Assembly (NCBI GenBank): GCA_905221605.1
Contig: CAJNDS010002706.1
Location: 147,501-211,500, forward strand
Length of the DNA stretch: 64,000 bases
Direction: 5' to 3'
From: Symbiodinium natans
Lineage: Eukaryota > Sar > Dinophyceae > Suessiales > Symbiodiniaceae
The translations under genes were made by a program, and so were the position numbers. The notes under the pieces are model-generated. The model ran no database searches. It saw only the letters and a list, made by a program, of their open reading frames with translations, and had not been told where the DNA came from. Positions 41,211 through 51,329 of the stretch are shown piece after piece (position 1 is the first letter of the stretch; each line of letters opens with the position of its first letter).

Positions 41211-44159
41211 GCCACCTGGGGAGATAAGCGGGAAGTTCTTTACCGCACACTTCGGCAAGAAGGATGGGGGAGTCCCTCTTTCACCTCCAACTCCTATTCG
41301 GGCACCATCGCTAGTCTGCAAAAGCGCGGCTTCGTCCTGGAGCCCCTGCCCAATGCGGTGTATTGTGTCCCCTTCCAGCCGGTAAGGGAAGGAGATGGGG
41401 TCGCCCAGTACCTCACCTGCTTGCTAGGGGATACCAACATTAGGACGCCGCCCAAACGGGGATCTGCTCAACGTGCTGACCCGGCTTTCGAACACAAGGC
41501 CGGCATAATGAGAGCCCCCCGCGGTCTTCACCTCCTACCTGTTCGTACGGGTAGGGCTGCCTCCGAAACTGCGATTGATGTGGACTCTCCGGGAAACAGC
41601 CCTGTGCCCGCGAGTAGTCGCAGTCCCGACGTGGTAGCTGCTACTGCAGTCGAGGTGCTAACGCCGCTGCAGTCACCAGCCCAAAGCGAGGCTGTCGCCA
41701 ACGCGCGCCATGGTGAGCGGTGGGGTACACCATGGCTCAAGCCTCGGACCGCGGGGGGCTCCATTGCGGCAGCTGTCAGCCCACCTCCGGCAGCTAAACG
41801 GGACGTTTCACGAACACCCTGCGGCACCCCAACGCGGGAGAGAGGACCACTGAGGAAGGAGCTTGCAACGACAAATCCTGCGGTTGTGCCGGCCGCGTGT
41901 CCTAGTGCTCCGGATGCTTGGGCGACGACTCCCACTAGTGAAGTTGCCCACAGGATCGGAGGGGGTAGCGCCGCCTCGTGGCCACCCCGTAGTGGAGGCA
42001 ACATTAGGGACCCACCGCCTGGCGTACGACGTCCACCCAGCCCCCGGACACGGCCCATGCACGCAACACTTCCGGAGGGGAGTGGGACGGTTGAGGCATC
42101 ACAGCCCCCTTGCGCTAAGTCTCCCACGGACTCACTTGGCTTGACGGAACCAAAATCGTATCTCCCTATGCCTCCCCATGGCCCGACGCCCATCCCCGCC
42201 AGGCCTGTGCCCGCTGTCCAAGCTCGCAAGGAAAGTCGGCCTCTCGTTTTGGACGAAGATGGCTCTCAGCATCTGGAACCACCAAAAGCCAAGCCTCGAG
42301 GGCCTAGCGAGCCCAGCGGCACCCGCGACCCCAGCGCCCCAGCCTGTGCACCCATCATGCAGAGCAACACAGGCTCTGTCTGTGATCTCATGTGGCGAGC
42401 ACTTGCAGCGGGACATCACTTTGGTAAGAATGTCAAACCTCGGCCCTACATGAGCCTGCGTGACTCGCAACACCTCACAACACACTGCCAGCAGCTTCGG
42501 GCATATAGGGCCTATGAGATGTTTTTGAATGGCATACCGAACCAGCTGCAAAACGCGGAGATGCTGATCGGAATTGCGGACACGCTACTGCATCTGCCTG
42601 AAACGTTTCCGGCGGCGTATTTGAAGGTATATGACCCTATCATCACGCAGTGTCTTAGACTGTCGGGCGCATTGCAGCATTTCGACCTTGCTGAAATGTT
42701 GGAATGCCCGGCTCCGCAGCTGGACAAAGCAAGGCTTTCGGAGTCCCTAGTGGGGTATGGCTTTCTTACCACTGCGCAGTACATCGCGGATCTTTTCTCT
42801 ACGGTGTCGGACTTGCCGAGTGTCATCAATGCCAGTTTTCCTGCAATGCTCAGCTACGCTGACCCAGATTATTGGCTGGGTGCACTTCTGCTCGCATTCG
42901 AATCCCACCAAAAAGGTCCCCTGGAGCGAACGGCCGGGCTGCCCATTGTTCTCGGTTTTCCTGAATCTGACAATAAAATTACTGACCTGCAGATCAATGT
43001 GCCGCCCGCAGCCATGGTGGCCTTCTTAGCTGGCCGCGCTTATCGGTGTCCCAAGTGCCCTACTACCAAATATGTGATGGACGCGCACAGTGGACTGCCA
43101 CAAGTCACTGGCCAAGCCTCCCAAGAAGCCCTGCAGGCATGGGCCGCAGCTGCTCAGCACACGGACGTGGAAAAGGCCAGGCTTGCCCAGCCCAACCTGA
43201 ATACGTTCCTAGGCATCACGCTGCAGGGCACAGAGACACTTGGGCAAAGGCACTATCAAGAATTTAGGCCGGATCACCCCCCTGCCCATTTCCTTGACGC
43301 CATCCGGCTTGCCCTTGCGGCCTCGGTGGCCAACCAAAACATTGAACACTTTTGGTCAGTTTATAACTTGGAATGGCCAGACACCTCTCACAGAATGGCT
43401 GTTTTTCTGCGGCGAGTGTTGCCCCTAGAGTGCTTGCTTTCCTCGCCTATGGCTGCGCCGGTGGAAGTGAACACTGCGGCAGCCTCGCCGGCGGTCGTCA
43501 GCATCTCTTCCGAAACCAACGAAGGCTCTCCCTGCCCGATGGATGACATGTCGGATGCGGAGGACGAACCCGAGGCACAGGTGAATGATTGGCGCTTCTC
43601 GGAGCTGCGAACCACTGACCTTGCAGCTTTGCGAGAAGTGGATGTCTCAGCCCCTTTCCGACTGCCAGTCATCTTCGAAGCGCATTGGAAAGGGATCAGC
43701 ACCACACCCACCAAGCATGGGCCAAAACGTCCCCGAAATGAGTGGTATGATGCAGCCACTGCTCACTGGGCTGCCATTAAGGGGCTCATGCGAGCTAAGC
43801 ATCCAACCAAGCAGCGACTCAACAGCTTCTGGTTTAAGATGTACTGCCATGGCACCTCCAAGGACCCTGATCCTTCGGCCCTACGTGCGGCAGTTACATC
43901 CTTCCCCTTTCAGTATAAGGACGAAGGTGTTGTGCAGTACAGGCAAATCCAGGAAGCTGTCCGGGTGATGTGGCTCGCGGCACAAACCTCAATGACAAGA
44001 TACAAAGGTATCCCCATTCCGGACGGCATCCCTGAGTGGGGGGTTGATGAGCAAGAGCTGCCTCCAATGCAGGCCATGCCCAGCCGTACGCGTTCCCATA
44101 CCACCTCAGATGGCCATCGCTCCCGGCGTCCGGACTGGGATGGCCCCTGGCAATAGACA
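41211..44159 (+). pseudogene. Giant decayed protein, segment 6 (C-terminal, unknown)
   Basis: The same frame as segment 5, after the TAG: it runs from 41211 (ATWGDKREVLYRTLRQEG) to a TAG ending at 44159, about 980 codons. Residues up to about 42350 are proline/serine/arginine-rich and probably disordered. From 42380 the sequence is globular (MWRALAAGHHFGKNVKPRPY, RAYRAYEMFLNGIPNQL), with a lone CPKC pair at 43049 and an acidic patch (MDDMSDAEDEPEAQ) at 43540. The last 150 codons are rich in Trp and Tyr and end basic. No family recognised. This is the natural C-terminus of the giant protein, since the following DNA is repeat-rich and closed. Confidence 0.6.
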
Positions 44160-44237
44160 GCAAATTGTCATCTGAGGGCTCCTACTCACGCCACGCGAAC
44201 GCGCCTTTGAGTCCCTCCATTGCATGCTGCCTAGCGT

Positions 44238-44255
44238 GATGTGAGCCCTCACATC
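44238..44255 (+). other. RNA-type hairpin, copy 2 (compensated)
   Basis: GATGTGAG-CC-CTCACATC. Relative to the other copies both members of one base pair are changed (C-G to T-A), so pairing is kept. It is followed by TCCTCGCCGA. Confidence 0.8.
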
Positions 44256-44780
44256 TCCTCGCCGATACATGCCGCAAGACTACCTCGGGATATTCTTGGT
44301 TTGGCAACCCTCTCGTGGTCTATGTCACGGATTGGACCGTGCTTGTCTTCTGTGTGCTCACTGCCTGCACCTGTGAACACCCGTCTTTGTCGGCCCCGCG
44401 GTGTGCCTATGGTGACGGGGGGCCTTTCTCTTGTGGTTGCTCCACTGGCCATCTGCACGGACTGCCCTGGACCGGTCCTGCCTGGATGTTCCAGCTCTGT
44501 CATCGGTACAACGGCCAATCGTCCTTTCCTCTGCCCCCTCTAGGGATGGCTCTCTGGTAAGGCTGCCCAGTCTTCCTCTCCTCTGCCCCTCTTTGACCGG
44601 GTAGGTGGCCGTTTTTGTGCTATGGCGCTGCAAGAACCCCTCGGCTTTGAGACCCAGCTGGCGCCCACACTTGTTGCCCCATCGCTATCGTGGGACGAGA
44701 CGACACTTGGATCACAGTGAGTCATGGCAATGCGACCCTCCCCTTTGTGGTATCTCGGCCGAATGACGACTCTGGAGAGG

Positions 44781-45080
44781 CCAATGCGGTGGTGCTGCTT
44801 CTCCCAGGTATTGGGCACTTCTACGTAGAGAATATGCACCCATTGCCCTTGCAAGGAGCCAGTGAGCACCTGTGGAGCAACCTGGCCTCCAAAAGACCGT
44901 CACTGCCTGCGCATGGCCTGTGGCGGGACAAGCAGGCTCACCGCCTGCCTGAATGTTGCCTGACGGTGCTGACTGGACCAAGGCAGTGTATACAATGGAA
45001 GTTCTACCGCTCCTGTTGGCCGTCCAACGTGATGCGAGCCCTCGCATCTCCTCACCGACGTCTGTCGGTTTGGGCTTGGA
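44781..45080 (+). repeat. Right copy of internal about 300-bp repeat
   Basis: Similar to 29880-30190, reading HFYVENMHPLPLQGA in one frame and ending in the hairpin at 45031-45048. Confidence 0.8.
45031..45069 (+). other. RNA-type double hairpin, copy 3
   Basis: GATGCGAG-CC-CTCGCATC is followed after TCCTC by ACCGAC-GTCT-GTCGGT, a second perfect stem, and then TTTGGG. Confidence 0.75.
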
Positions 45081-45554
45081 CGAACTGATTCTGGGTATTG
45101 AACCCTCAACTCTCACCGGCCAAGGAAATAGTTGCTTGGCCTTGAGTGCGAAGTTTCGACTGGGGGACTCTCCCGCTTCCTGCGGGGCAGGTGGGGTCCC
45201 CGCCTGCTTGGGTTTACCTGATGGCTCTGATTGGAACGAAGCAGTCCAGCCTGCTTTGGCCGGCGGACGAGCTCTTGTGAGTCAACAGAACGTTGCGCTT
45301 GTGCTCGGAGAGGCTCCACTGGCTGACCACCATGGAGTACTCTGGGCTGGTCCTACCCCTTTGTTCTCGCCGTTAAGTCCCCACTGGCTGACCACCATGG
45401 GGCAACTTTATACTTCCGAACACACAGGTTGACACTTACAAGGTTCCGTGCTGAGGCACGACTTTGCTCCATCTGTGATGGCGAAACTGTAAACCGTCGC
45501 GTGAACAGCCTTGGCAGGTGCTGAATGTATTCGCATTGGTGGCTGATTGACGGT

Positions 45555-45598
45555 GATGCGAGCCCTCCAGTCTCCTTACCGGCGTACCTCGCGGGTTT
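45555..45598 (+). other. RNA-type double hairpin, decayed copy 4
   Basis: GATGCGAG-CC-CTCCAGTC has lost part of the first stem. The second stem (ACCGGCG with CGCGGGT around TACCT) is kept with one mismatch and is again followed by TTTGGG. Confidence 0.5.
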
Positions 45599-45748
45599 GG
45601 GTGAAGGGACCTGATGCGTGCCGATGCGCAGGCCAGTGCTAATGTGGCGTGGCCTTGTGCGAGATGCCTGGACTGGGAGGTCCCTCGGTGTCATTAAAAC
45701 CCTGTGGCGTTAAGGGTTTGATAACTCGCCGTGGACTTTCCCCGATGA

Positions 45749-45906
45749 ATCGGTAGCTGCTGCTACTCTCGGCCCCCCTCTGACCGTGCACGGGCACCTC
45801 TGAGGGTGGGCCCTTGTGCGCCAGGTAATCGGTAGCTGATGCTACTCTCGTCCCCCCCTCTGGCCGTGCGCGGGCACCTTCGAGGGTGGGCACTTGTGCG
45901 CCAGGT
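45749..45906 (+). repeat. 79-bp tandem repeat, two units
   Basis: Two units starting ATCGGTAGCTG (45749 and 45828) and ending GTGCGCCAGGT. Each contains the hairpin GTAGC-TGMT-GCTAC. Confidence 0.85.
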
Positions 45907-46457
45907 TGACTGGTGAACTCTGTGCTCGGAGCTACTCCATTGGCTGACCACCATGGAGTGCCCTGGGCCGGTCTTGCCTTGTTTGTTCTTGCTGTTAAGT
46001 CCCCACTGGCTGACCACCATGGGGCATTTGCACATCTTTCATCCCCCCTAGGGAGTCTGACTTGCAACATCCTTTCGCCATTGAGTGTCGGTTGTCTGTT
46101 CTTGACAACGAGTACGTGATCCGAACCTCTTCTGATGACCTCGGTTTGAATAACCGCTGTCGCACCAATGGCTACATGATGGTGGTTTTGAGAATCTGGC
46201 AATGTCGCAATTTGCGATTCCCCCACAAGCTCCGTGCTTCCTTGTGAACCGGGACTTCATTGACGACCTCGAGTACTGAGTCCGTGGGGTATCTAGTAGT
46301 TTAGCGCGATTGCTCGCTTTGTTTCTTCGGTGTCTGTTCCTTGGTGGTTTCGTGTTGTGTCTGGTGGGTTGTGTGCGCTGACTCTGTTTCACCCTTTTCG
46401 TCGAGCCCAACAAGACCGGCCTACTGTGCTACTGATGTAGTAAAGAGGCACCAGGGG

Positions 46458-46466
46458 AAAAAAAAA
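46458..46466 (+). other. Terminal A tract
   Basis: Nine A after GGGG, directly before the right 18-bp repeat. It is read as a retroposition poly(A) remnant. Confidence 0.55.
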
Positions 46467-46484
46467 GAAACATACGCCGGCATT
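46467..46484 (+). repeat. Right copy of 18-bp flanking direct repeat
   Basis: GAAACATACGCCGGCATT, identical to 29162-29179. Confidence 0.6.
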
Positions 46485-47130
46485 TAAAGTTGAACCCTTC
46501 ACAGTTAGACCCTATGGGGTTGCGGTTAAAAAAAGGTTTCGGGTTGGGCATTTTAACCTGAACCCATAGAGTTTAAACCTTGAGAGTTTAAGGTTTAGGG
46601 ATTTAAAATATGTATGAGTTGGTAAGCTGCGTACTCAGTCTTGGTTGGAAAAAGTGTTCTGCCACACAACATATTGCTATAAGCATGAAGCTTGCTTATA
46701 AACGGGGGGGTGGGGGGGCCAGGAGTCTTCGAACATAGCCCTGAACACCCCGCCACCCCCTCCCCGCTCCCCTCCCCTCCGCTCCGTTGCGCTCCCTGTT
46801 TCGTTTGAAGGCTTATTCTCATATACCCTATCGGTCAAGGAGTTTGGGTTTTAAAGAGAAGCCCCGAAACCCTATAGGGTTAAGCAATGAAGCCTAGACC
46901 CTTAACCTTTAAACCTTATAGGGTTCAGGTTGACAGGTCAGGGTTTAAGATTTAGGCATGTAAGCATACCCCGGCAATCAAACCTAAACCCTAACCTCTC
47001 AACCCTAAAGAGAAAAGGTTTAAGGGTTTGGGGTTTAAGATTTGGCATTAACATCCTAAACCCATAGAGTCTAAACCTTAAAGGTTTAAGGTTCGGCAGT
47101 TAAACTTTAACCCTGAACAGTTTAGGGTCA
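46485..47130. repeat. Degenerate telomere-like tract
   Basis: Many decayed variants of TTTAGGG and CCCTAAA (GGTTTAAGG, CCCTATAGGGTT, AACCCTAACC) on both strands. A G-rich/C-rich stretch with a run of G lies at 46705-46770. No gene. Confidence 0.7.
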
Positions 47131-47134
47131 GAGC

Positions 47135-47520
47135 CCATCTTAGCTATGGTAGAGTTTTTACGATAGATGTGTTGTTTTGCCTATTGGGGCTTGATGACTA
47201 ATATGTTACTTAAGGTGCATAGTTTAGTATAGAGTTCAGGTTTTGCTTATCGGGGGATGATTGCTTGAGATGTCTTAGCTAAGGTATAGTTTTTAGGACA
47301 GATGTTTTGTTTTGCTTATAGGGGCATGATGGCTTAAGATATGTTAGCGAAGGTACAGTGTTTTGTCTAGAGTTCAGGTTTGGTTTCTTTTTGGGGGATG
47401 ATTGCTTGAGATATCTTAGCTATAGTTTTTAGGAGGATGCATGTTTTGTTTTGGTAATTGGGGCGTGATTGTTCGAGATATGTTAGCCAAGATATAGTGT
47501 TTAGGATCGATTGCTTAAGA
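47135..47520. repeat. About 65-bp degenerate tandem repeat
   Basis: Five to six units with the recurring phrases TTAGCTAAGGTATAG, TGTTTTGTTTTGCTTAT and GGGGCATGATGGCTTAAGA. Confidence 0.75.
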
Positions 47521-47529
47521 TACTGCAAA

Positions 47530-47695
47530 ACCTCGAGGAGGTACCACAAAAATCCATAGAGCCAAAGATTGTGAGATGTTTTTTTTGGTACCTCCTCGAG
47601 AAATCGCCGCAAAACGTTGCAAAACCGCGAGGAGGTACCAAAAAACCCAAAGTCCAAGGACTGAAATGCTGCATAACCTCGAGGAGGTACCCCAA
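47530..47695. repeat. CCTCGAGGAGGTACC direct and inverted copies
   Basis: Plus-strand copies lie at 47529, 47624 (CCGCGAGG variant) and 47678, and an inverted copy GGTACCTCCTCGAG at 47588. The first and the inverted copy with their A/T-rich edges can form a hairpin of about 14-20 bp. Confidence 0.8.
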
Positions 47696-47770
47696 AAAGC
47701 GATCTAGAGACTACTTGGAGTTGGGGGCTGCAGGTCTAAACAATGTTGAACAAGCACGGTTTGGAAGCAA

Positions 47771-47950
47771 AAGATGAAACCGATCCAAATCGATTCAGCA
47801 CGTATTCAACTTGAACACGCATTTGGATTCAAGATTCAAGATTCAAGGTGCCCAGGAGAACTTGCCCGAGCATCTTGATTCTTAAATCTTGGATCCAAGA
47901 ACGTATTCAAGTTGAATACGTTTTGAATCGATTTGCATCGGTCTCATCTT
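47771..47950. mobile_element. Foldback (MITE-like) element
   Basis: The left arm (AAGATGAAACCGATCCAAAT from 47771) is the inverted complement of the right arm ending ATCGGTCTCATCTT at 47950. The arms are about 75 bases with some mismatches around a short spacer. No ORF. This is the structure of a small non-autonomous foldback element, or of a hairpin-RNA source. Confidence 0.7.
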
Positions 47951-48023
47951 GTTTCATCTTGTTCCTGAGCGAAGGTTGTGTGCGTATGTATACTAAATCA
48001 AGTGTATTTCGGGCTCGTCTGCT

Positions 48024-48052
<29 letters not shown>
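48024..48052. repeat. TA microsatellite
   Basis: TATATATATATGTATATATA run; a second lies at 48164-48197. The two bracket a short ORF-less stretch. Confidence 0.9.
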
Positions 48053-48054
<2 letters not shown>

Positions 48055-48199
48055 GAAATGGAGTTTGAATTTCAGGCTTTTGCCCGATCTCAACAACCAA
48101 CGCCTTTCTGCAGCAACTGAGATTTTGGAAAAAAGCGTGCGTACATGAGGGGGTACGATATGCATACATATATATATGTATATATATATATATATTTTA

Positions 48200-48700
48200 C
48201 ACGAAGGGTTGGCATTCCAAAAGTTGTCCAGCGTCCCCGGCGGACCTTCGACGACACGCATCCTCACCCTGCCAGCCAAACCCATCGAGCTGTACCAACG
48301 CCTCGAGCACTACGCCATTGCCAGTGCGCACTTTCGCTTGAACCCGGATGCGGCGGCGGTTGTCCTTTTCGGTGTGCTATGGTTTGCTCGAACTCGCCCT
48401 TGGCGGTGAGGTATTGGTAGGTTAACCCTGCAACTCCCCATCCTTGCCCTTGGTTTCCGATCGGTACGCCGTTTTTGTCGAGGCTCATCGCTCTTGGCGC
48501 GCCGCGAGGGCTTCCTCAACGCCTTGCCGGGTCGTACATACAATGATAAATGCCACGCAAGGGGCGCTTGAAAACAAGGCCCAACGCAACGCGCGGACTT
48601 GCTGCACGCTTAGCATCGGCAATGCCAGGGTCAGAATCAGGCCTGAAAGCCCGAAGGCGGCCCATCGAAGACTCAGGCAAAGGGCTACCATAATTATGTA
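48200..48700. other. GC-rich coding-like island, strand uncertain
   Basis: Between AT-rich repeats, 500 bases are open on both strands. Minus strand: a 68-codon frame with two hydrophobic helices (FGLSGLILTLALPML, CVAFIIVCTT; 48485-48691) whose TGA overlaps the ATG of a 74-codon frame (48264-48488, MSLDKNGVPIGNQGQGWGVA) as ATGA. Plus strand: LPAKPIELYQRLEHYAIASA then HFRLNPDAAAVVLFGVLWF. I cannot decide the strand. The ATGA overlap and lack of introns would fit a bacterial-type gene pair. Confidence 0.35.
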
Positions 48701-48939
48701 CAGAAACTACACGGCTTTTGAAACTTCTGTTGGGCCCTGGCAGCTACATTCCATTGTCCACAGTTCTGTATTTCTGGGGAGAAATTGAACTGGCCAGGTA
48801 TCATAAAGACAAACACCCCAGCTGATCGATCGTAAAAACCTACGAAACCATCGTAAGTGTGGGTCCCGAATCACTAACTAACCCCCGACAGTAAACCCCT
48901 TCAACCCGTCACCTCCCCTGAAGCCAGAGGCCAGGCGAA

Positions 48940-49017
48940 GGGCACTTATGGAAGGACAACCTGCCGTAACAAAGTAGCGCCTTATCTTTTCGTTGTATGA
49001 CACGGCAAGATCAATTG

Positions 49018-49054
<37 letters not shown>

Positions 49055-49330
49055 AACTTTTGGTCGGAAACCTTGCCGTAGCGAAGTGGCCTGATTTTTT
49101 GAAAAAATATTGCAAGTGCCTTTTTCTGCACAAGCACTTCTAGAGGGCAGACCTGCCGTAACAAAGTAGCATTTGTCTTGTCTTGTAAGAAATGGCAAGA
49201 TTGTTTTCGGTTTACTTGACTTCCGGCGCGAGCTCTTCTGGAAGGAAGGCCTGCCACAACAAAGTGTCTTTTCTTTTCCTCTTACGACATGGCAAGACAA
49301 AATGCATGCACGACCACTTCTGGAAGCAAA
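48940..49330. repeat. About 100-bp degenerate tandem repeat with TG tract
   Basis: The phrase ACCTGCCGTAACAAAGTAGC and a following TGGCAAGA recur about four times, interrupted by a TG microsatellite at 49018-49050. Confidence 0.75.
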
Positions 49331-49404
49331 ACTCGCCTTAACAGTGGCGCGTCTTTCATTAAATCTCATTCACTATTCGTTCGCTTCGACAACACATCCC
49401 GGCA

Positions 49405-49464
49405 CGCGCACACACACACACACACACACGCACACACTCACTCACACACACACACACACACACA
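49405..49464. repeat. CA microsatellite
   Basis: CACACACA with GCACACACTCACTCAC interruption. Confidence 0.9.
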
Positions 49465-49499
49465 GCACAAAGCTCTGAAGCCCGAAGTCCCAAACCGAG

Positions 49500-50940
49500 C
49501 ACAAGATACCACCTTGAACTTGAGATGCTCACCCTCCTACTAACAGTCCTTAATATGGATTTTAATCGGGGTACTGTTAGTAGAACAACCTGGAACATCG
49601 TTTTTAGTGGAACATCTTGCAACATAAGTTTCCAGCGCGAGCATTTCTGGAAGGAAAGCTTGCTCAGAGCTATGCAGTTGAGATTCTAGACCTATACGCT
49701 AGAAGGATCTAGATTCTAGAGCAGGGTCAATCGTGAAGAGGGTAGGTGTTTGTGGAAACCTGATAGGGGTCTTTGTTGCATAGGGGGTGGTTTTGGTAGG
49801 AAGAAGGGTACGGCAAACGGAAGGGGTCTACGTATAGGGGTCTGTGCGAAGCGGCAAGGGCCATGCTCGGAGGATTTTGCAGCATAGGCACCTATCAAAG
49901 AAACGTACGGGTCTAAAAAGGGGTCTTTCGACGCTTATCATAGCCGGGTACTTTCTGGAGCGAGCTCGAAAACTTCAGAGTTCAGGGCGCTCTCCCAGCA
50001 GTTCGCACCAGGCCAGGGCCTGCATAAATGAAGTCAATAAACTTAGTGATTCTTTGATTGCTGCCATTTACTGACCCTTGGAGGCTTTGGCGTGTGTTGG
50101 GAATGCAGCTGCAAACTGTGGCTCTACTGGGGTCCCCACTCACTCGCGCTTGCACTCACTCCGCGCGTGCTCTTTTCCCTCACTCACTCACTCACTCACC
50201 CACCCACTCACTCACCCCCGCCGCCTCGCTCACGCTTCCAAATTCTGTTTATTGAAAGAATGGATGTTTCTTTCTGCCATATTTTTAGGGGCCAGTTTTC
50301 AAGTCAGACTCGGGGCTCAAAAGGGATCGATTTCGGTGGTATTTCCTCATTTCCGCACGCCTCACTCCACAGGCCAACTTCCATTCCTAACATGATTATC
50401 AAAACTCCCCTTGACGGCTCGAGCCGGGGGTGGGGTGGGGTTGCACTATAACCATGTCCGGTTGTCGCTTCGGTCATTTGCAGAAGCGCAGCGAACCGTT
50501 GCAAGTGGTTTCCAGGCCAACAAGAGTCTACCCAACCTCCTTGTCCGAAAAAGGGGTTGCGTGATTCCCATCTCCGGCTCGGAAGGGTGGGGGTGTGGGT
50601 TCAGAAACAGTCGCGGGAAAGGCATGGAAAGCATTGGAAAGCTTTGCCGGGGCTGCTGCAACTTGAAACCTCGTTAGGGGCAAGATTTCATGGTGGCAGC
50701 ATATGGTTGCATCTGGTTCAAGAATCTGGCTGCATCTGTTTGGAGAATCTGCGAGCGGAGGTCCTTACTTGGTGCAAAGCGAGCTTAACTGATGCGTTTG
50801 CCTTTCGCAAACGTGTTTTCAGAAATGGAAACGGGCCATGCACTCACGCGCCCACGCTCCCACGCGCCCATGCTCCACGCGCCCATGCACCCACGCTCAC
50901 GTGCGCACACGTGCACGCACGTGTACGCATGCACGCAGCA
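49500..50940. other. No gene seen
   Basis: Unremarkable sequence with a CACT/CACC tandem stretch at 50180-50215 (ACTCACTCACTCACTCAC) and GC-rich CACGCGCCC repeats at 50840-50930. Confidence 0.4.
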
Positions 50941-50957
50941 ACACTGTGGAACCGCGT

Positions 50958-50958
50958 T

Positions 50959-51000
<42 letters not shown>

Positions 51001-51013
51001 CCTCCCTCTCTCC

Positions 51014-51065
<52 letters not shown>

Positions 51066-51087
51066 CTTTTCTCTCTCTTTCTCTTTT
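50958..51087. repeat. CT microsatellite
   Basis: CTCTCTCTCT for about 130 bases with CCCTCC and CTTTCT interruptions. Confidence 0.95.
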
Positions 51088-51329
51088 TGTTTGTTTTTCG
51101 TGTCGTCTATATCTGTACGAACGTGTGCGCGTGTCTGCAGGAATCGTGTCGTTGTTTCTACCCAATAAAGATGTGAAGGTTTATGTATAGATGGATCCAT
51201 GTGTATGTTTACATTATTATCCTATATAGTACTCACTCACCCTTTTCAATCAAGGAAAGAGGTGTTCGTGTGGTTTTTGGAAGAACTCCGCCAAGGTGTC
51301 ACATCCAAAAACCAAAGCTTCAGTTAAAA

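Larger units (their letters stand above)
45316..46022 (+). repeat. Four copies of a 20-base phrase in two pairs
   Basis: CCACTGGCTGACCACCATGG occurs at 45316-45335, 45381-45400 and 46003-46022, and with one change (CCATTGG) at 45937-45956. Each pair is about 65 bases apart with related sequence between (CTGGKCC, TTGTTCT, GTTAAGTCC). Confidence 0.9.
44160..46457 (+). other. Structured 3' region of the inserted segment
   Basis: No convincing gene. It carries three copies of the GATGYGAG hairpin, the right internal 300-bp repeat, four copies of a 20-base phrase, a 79-bp tandem pair, and partial coding echoes (a phrase like LPDG.DW..AV in two places near 44955 and 45217). The character is that of a long 3' untranslated region with repeated RNA structures. 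Confidence 0.5.
29180..46466 (+). mobile_element. 17.3-kb A-tailed inserted segment
   Basis: The segment between the two 18-bp repeats differs in composition and content from the degenerate telomere-like DNA on both sides, and ends in GGGG followed by nine A. A terminal A tract directly before a target-site duplication is the hallmark of insertion by target-primed reverse transcription (LINE-type). Inside are internal duplicated repeats, a giant intronless coding region on the plus strand and a structured 3' region. I find no reverse transcriptase or endonuclease inside, so the insertion, if retroposed, would have used enzymes supplied elsewhere. No terminal inverted repeats are visible. Confidence 0.55.

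Noticed and set aside
41528-42229. 233-codon minus-strand ORF
   Set aside because: Antisense of the proline-rich part of the giant protein; Gly/Ala/Arg-rich shadow.
29180-46466. Helitron or DNA-transposon explanation for the 17.3-kb segment
   Set aside because: The helicase is UPF1-like (DEAQ, GDHRQ), not Pif1-like. I see no Rep domain, no transposase and no terminal inverted repeats, and there is an A tract at one end.
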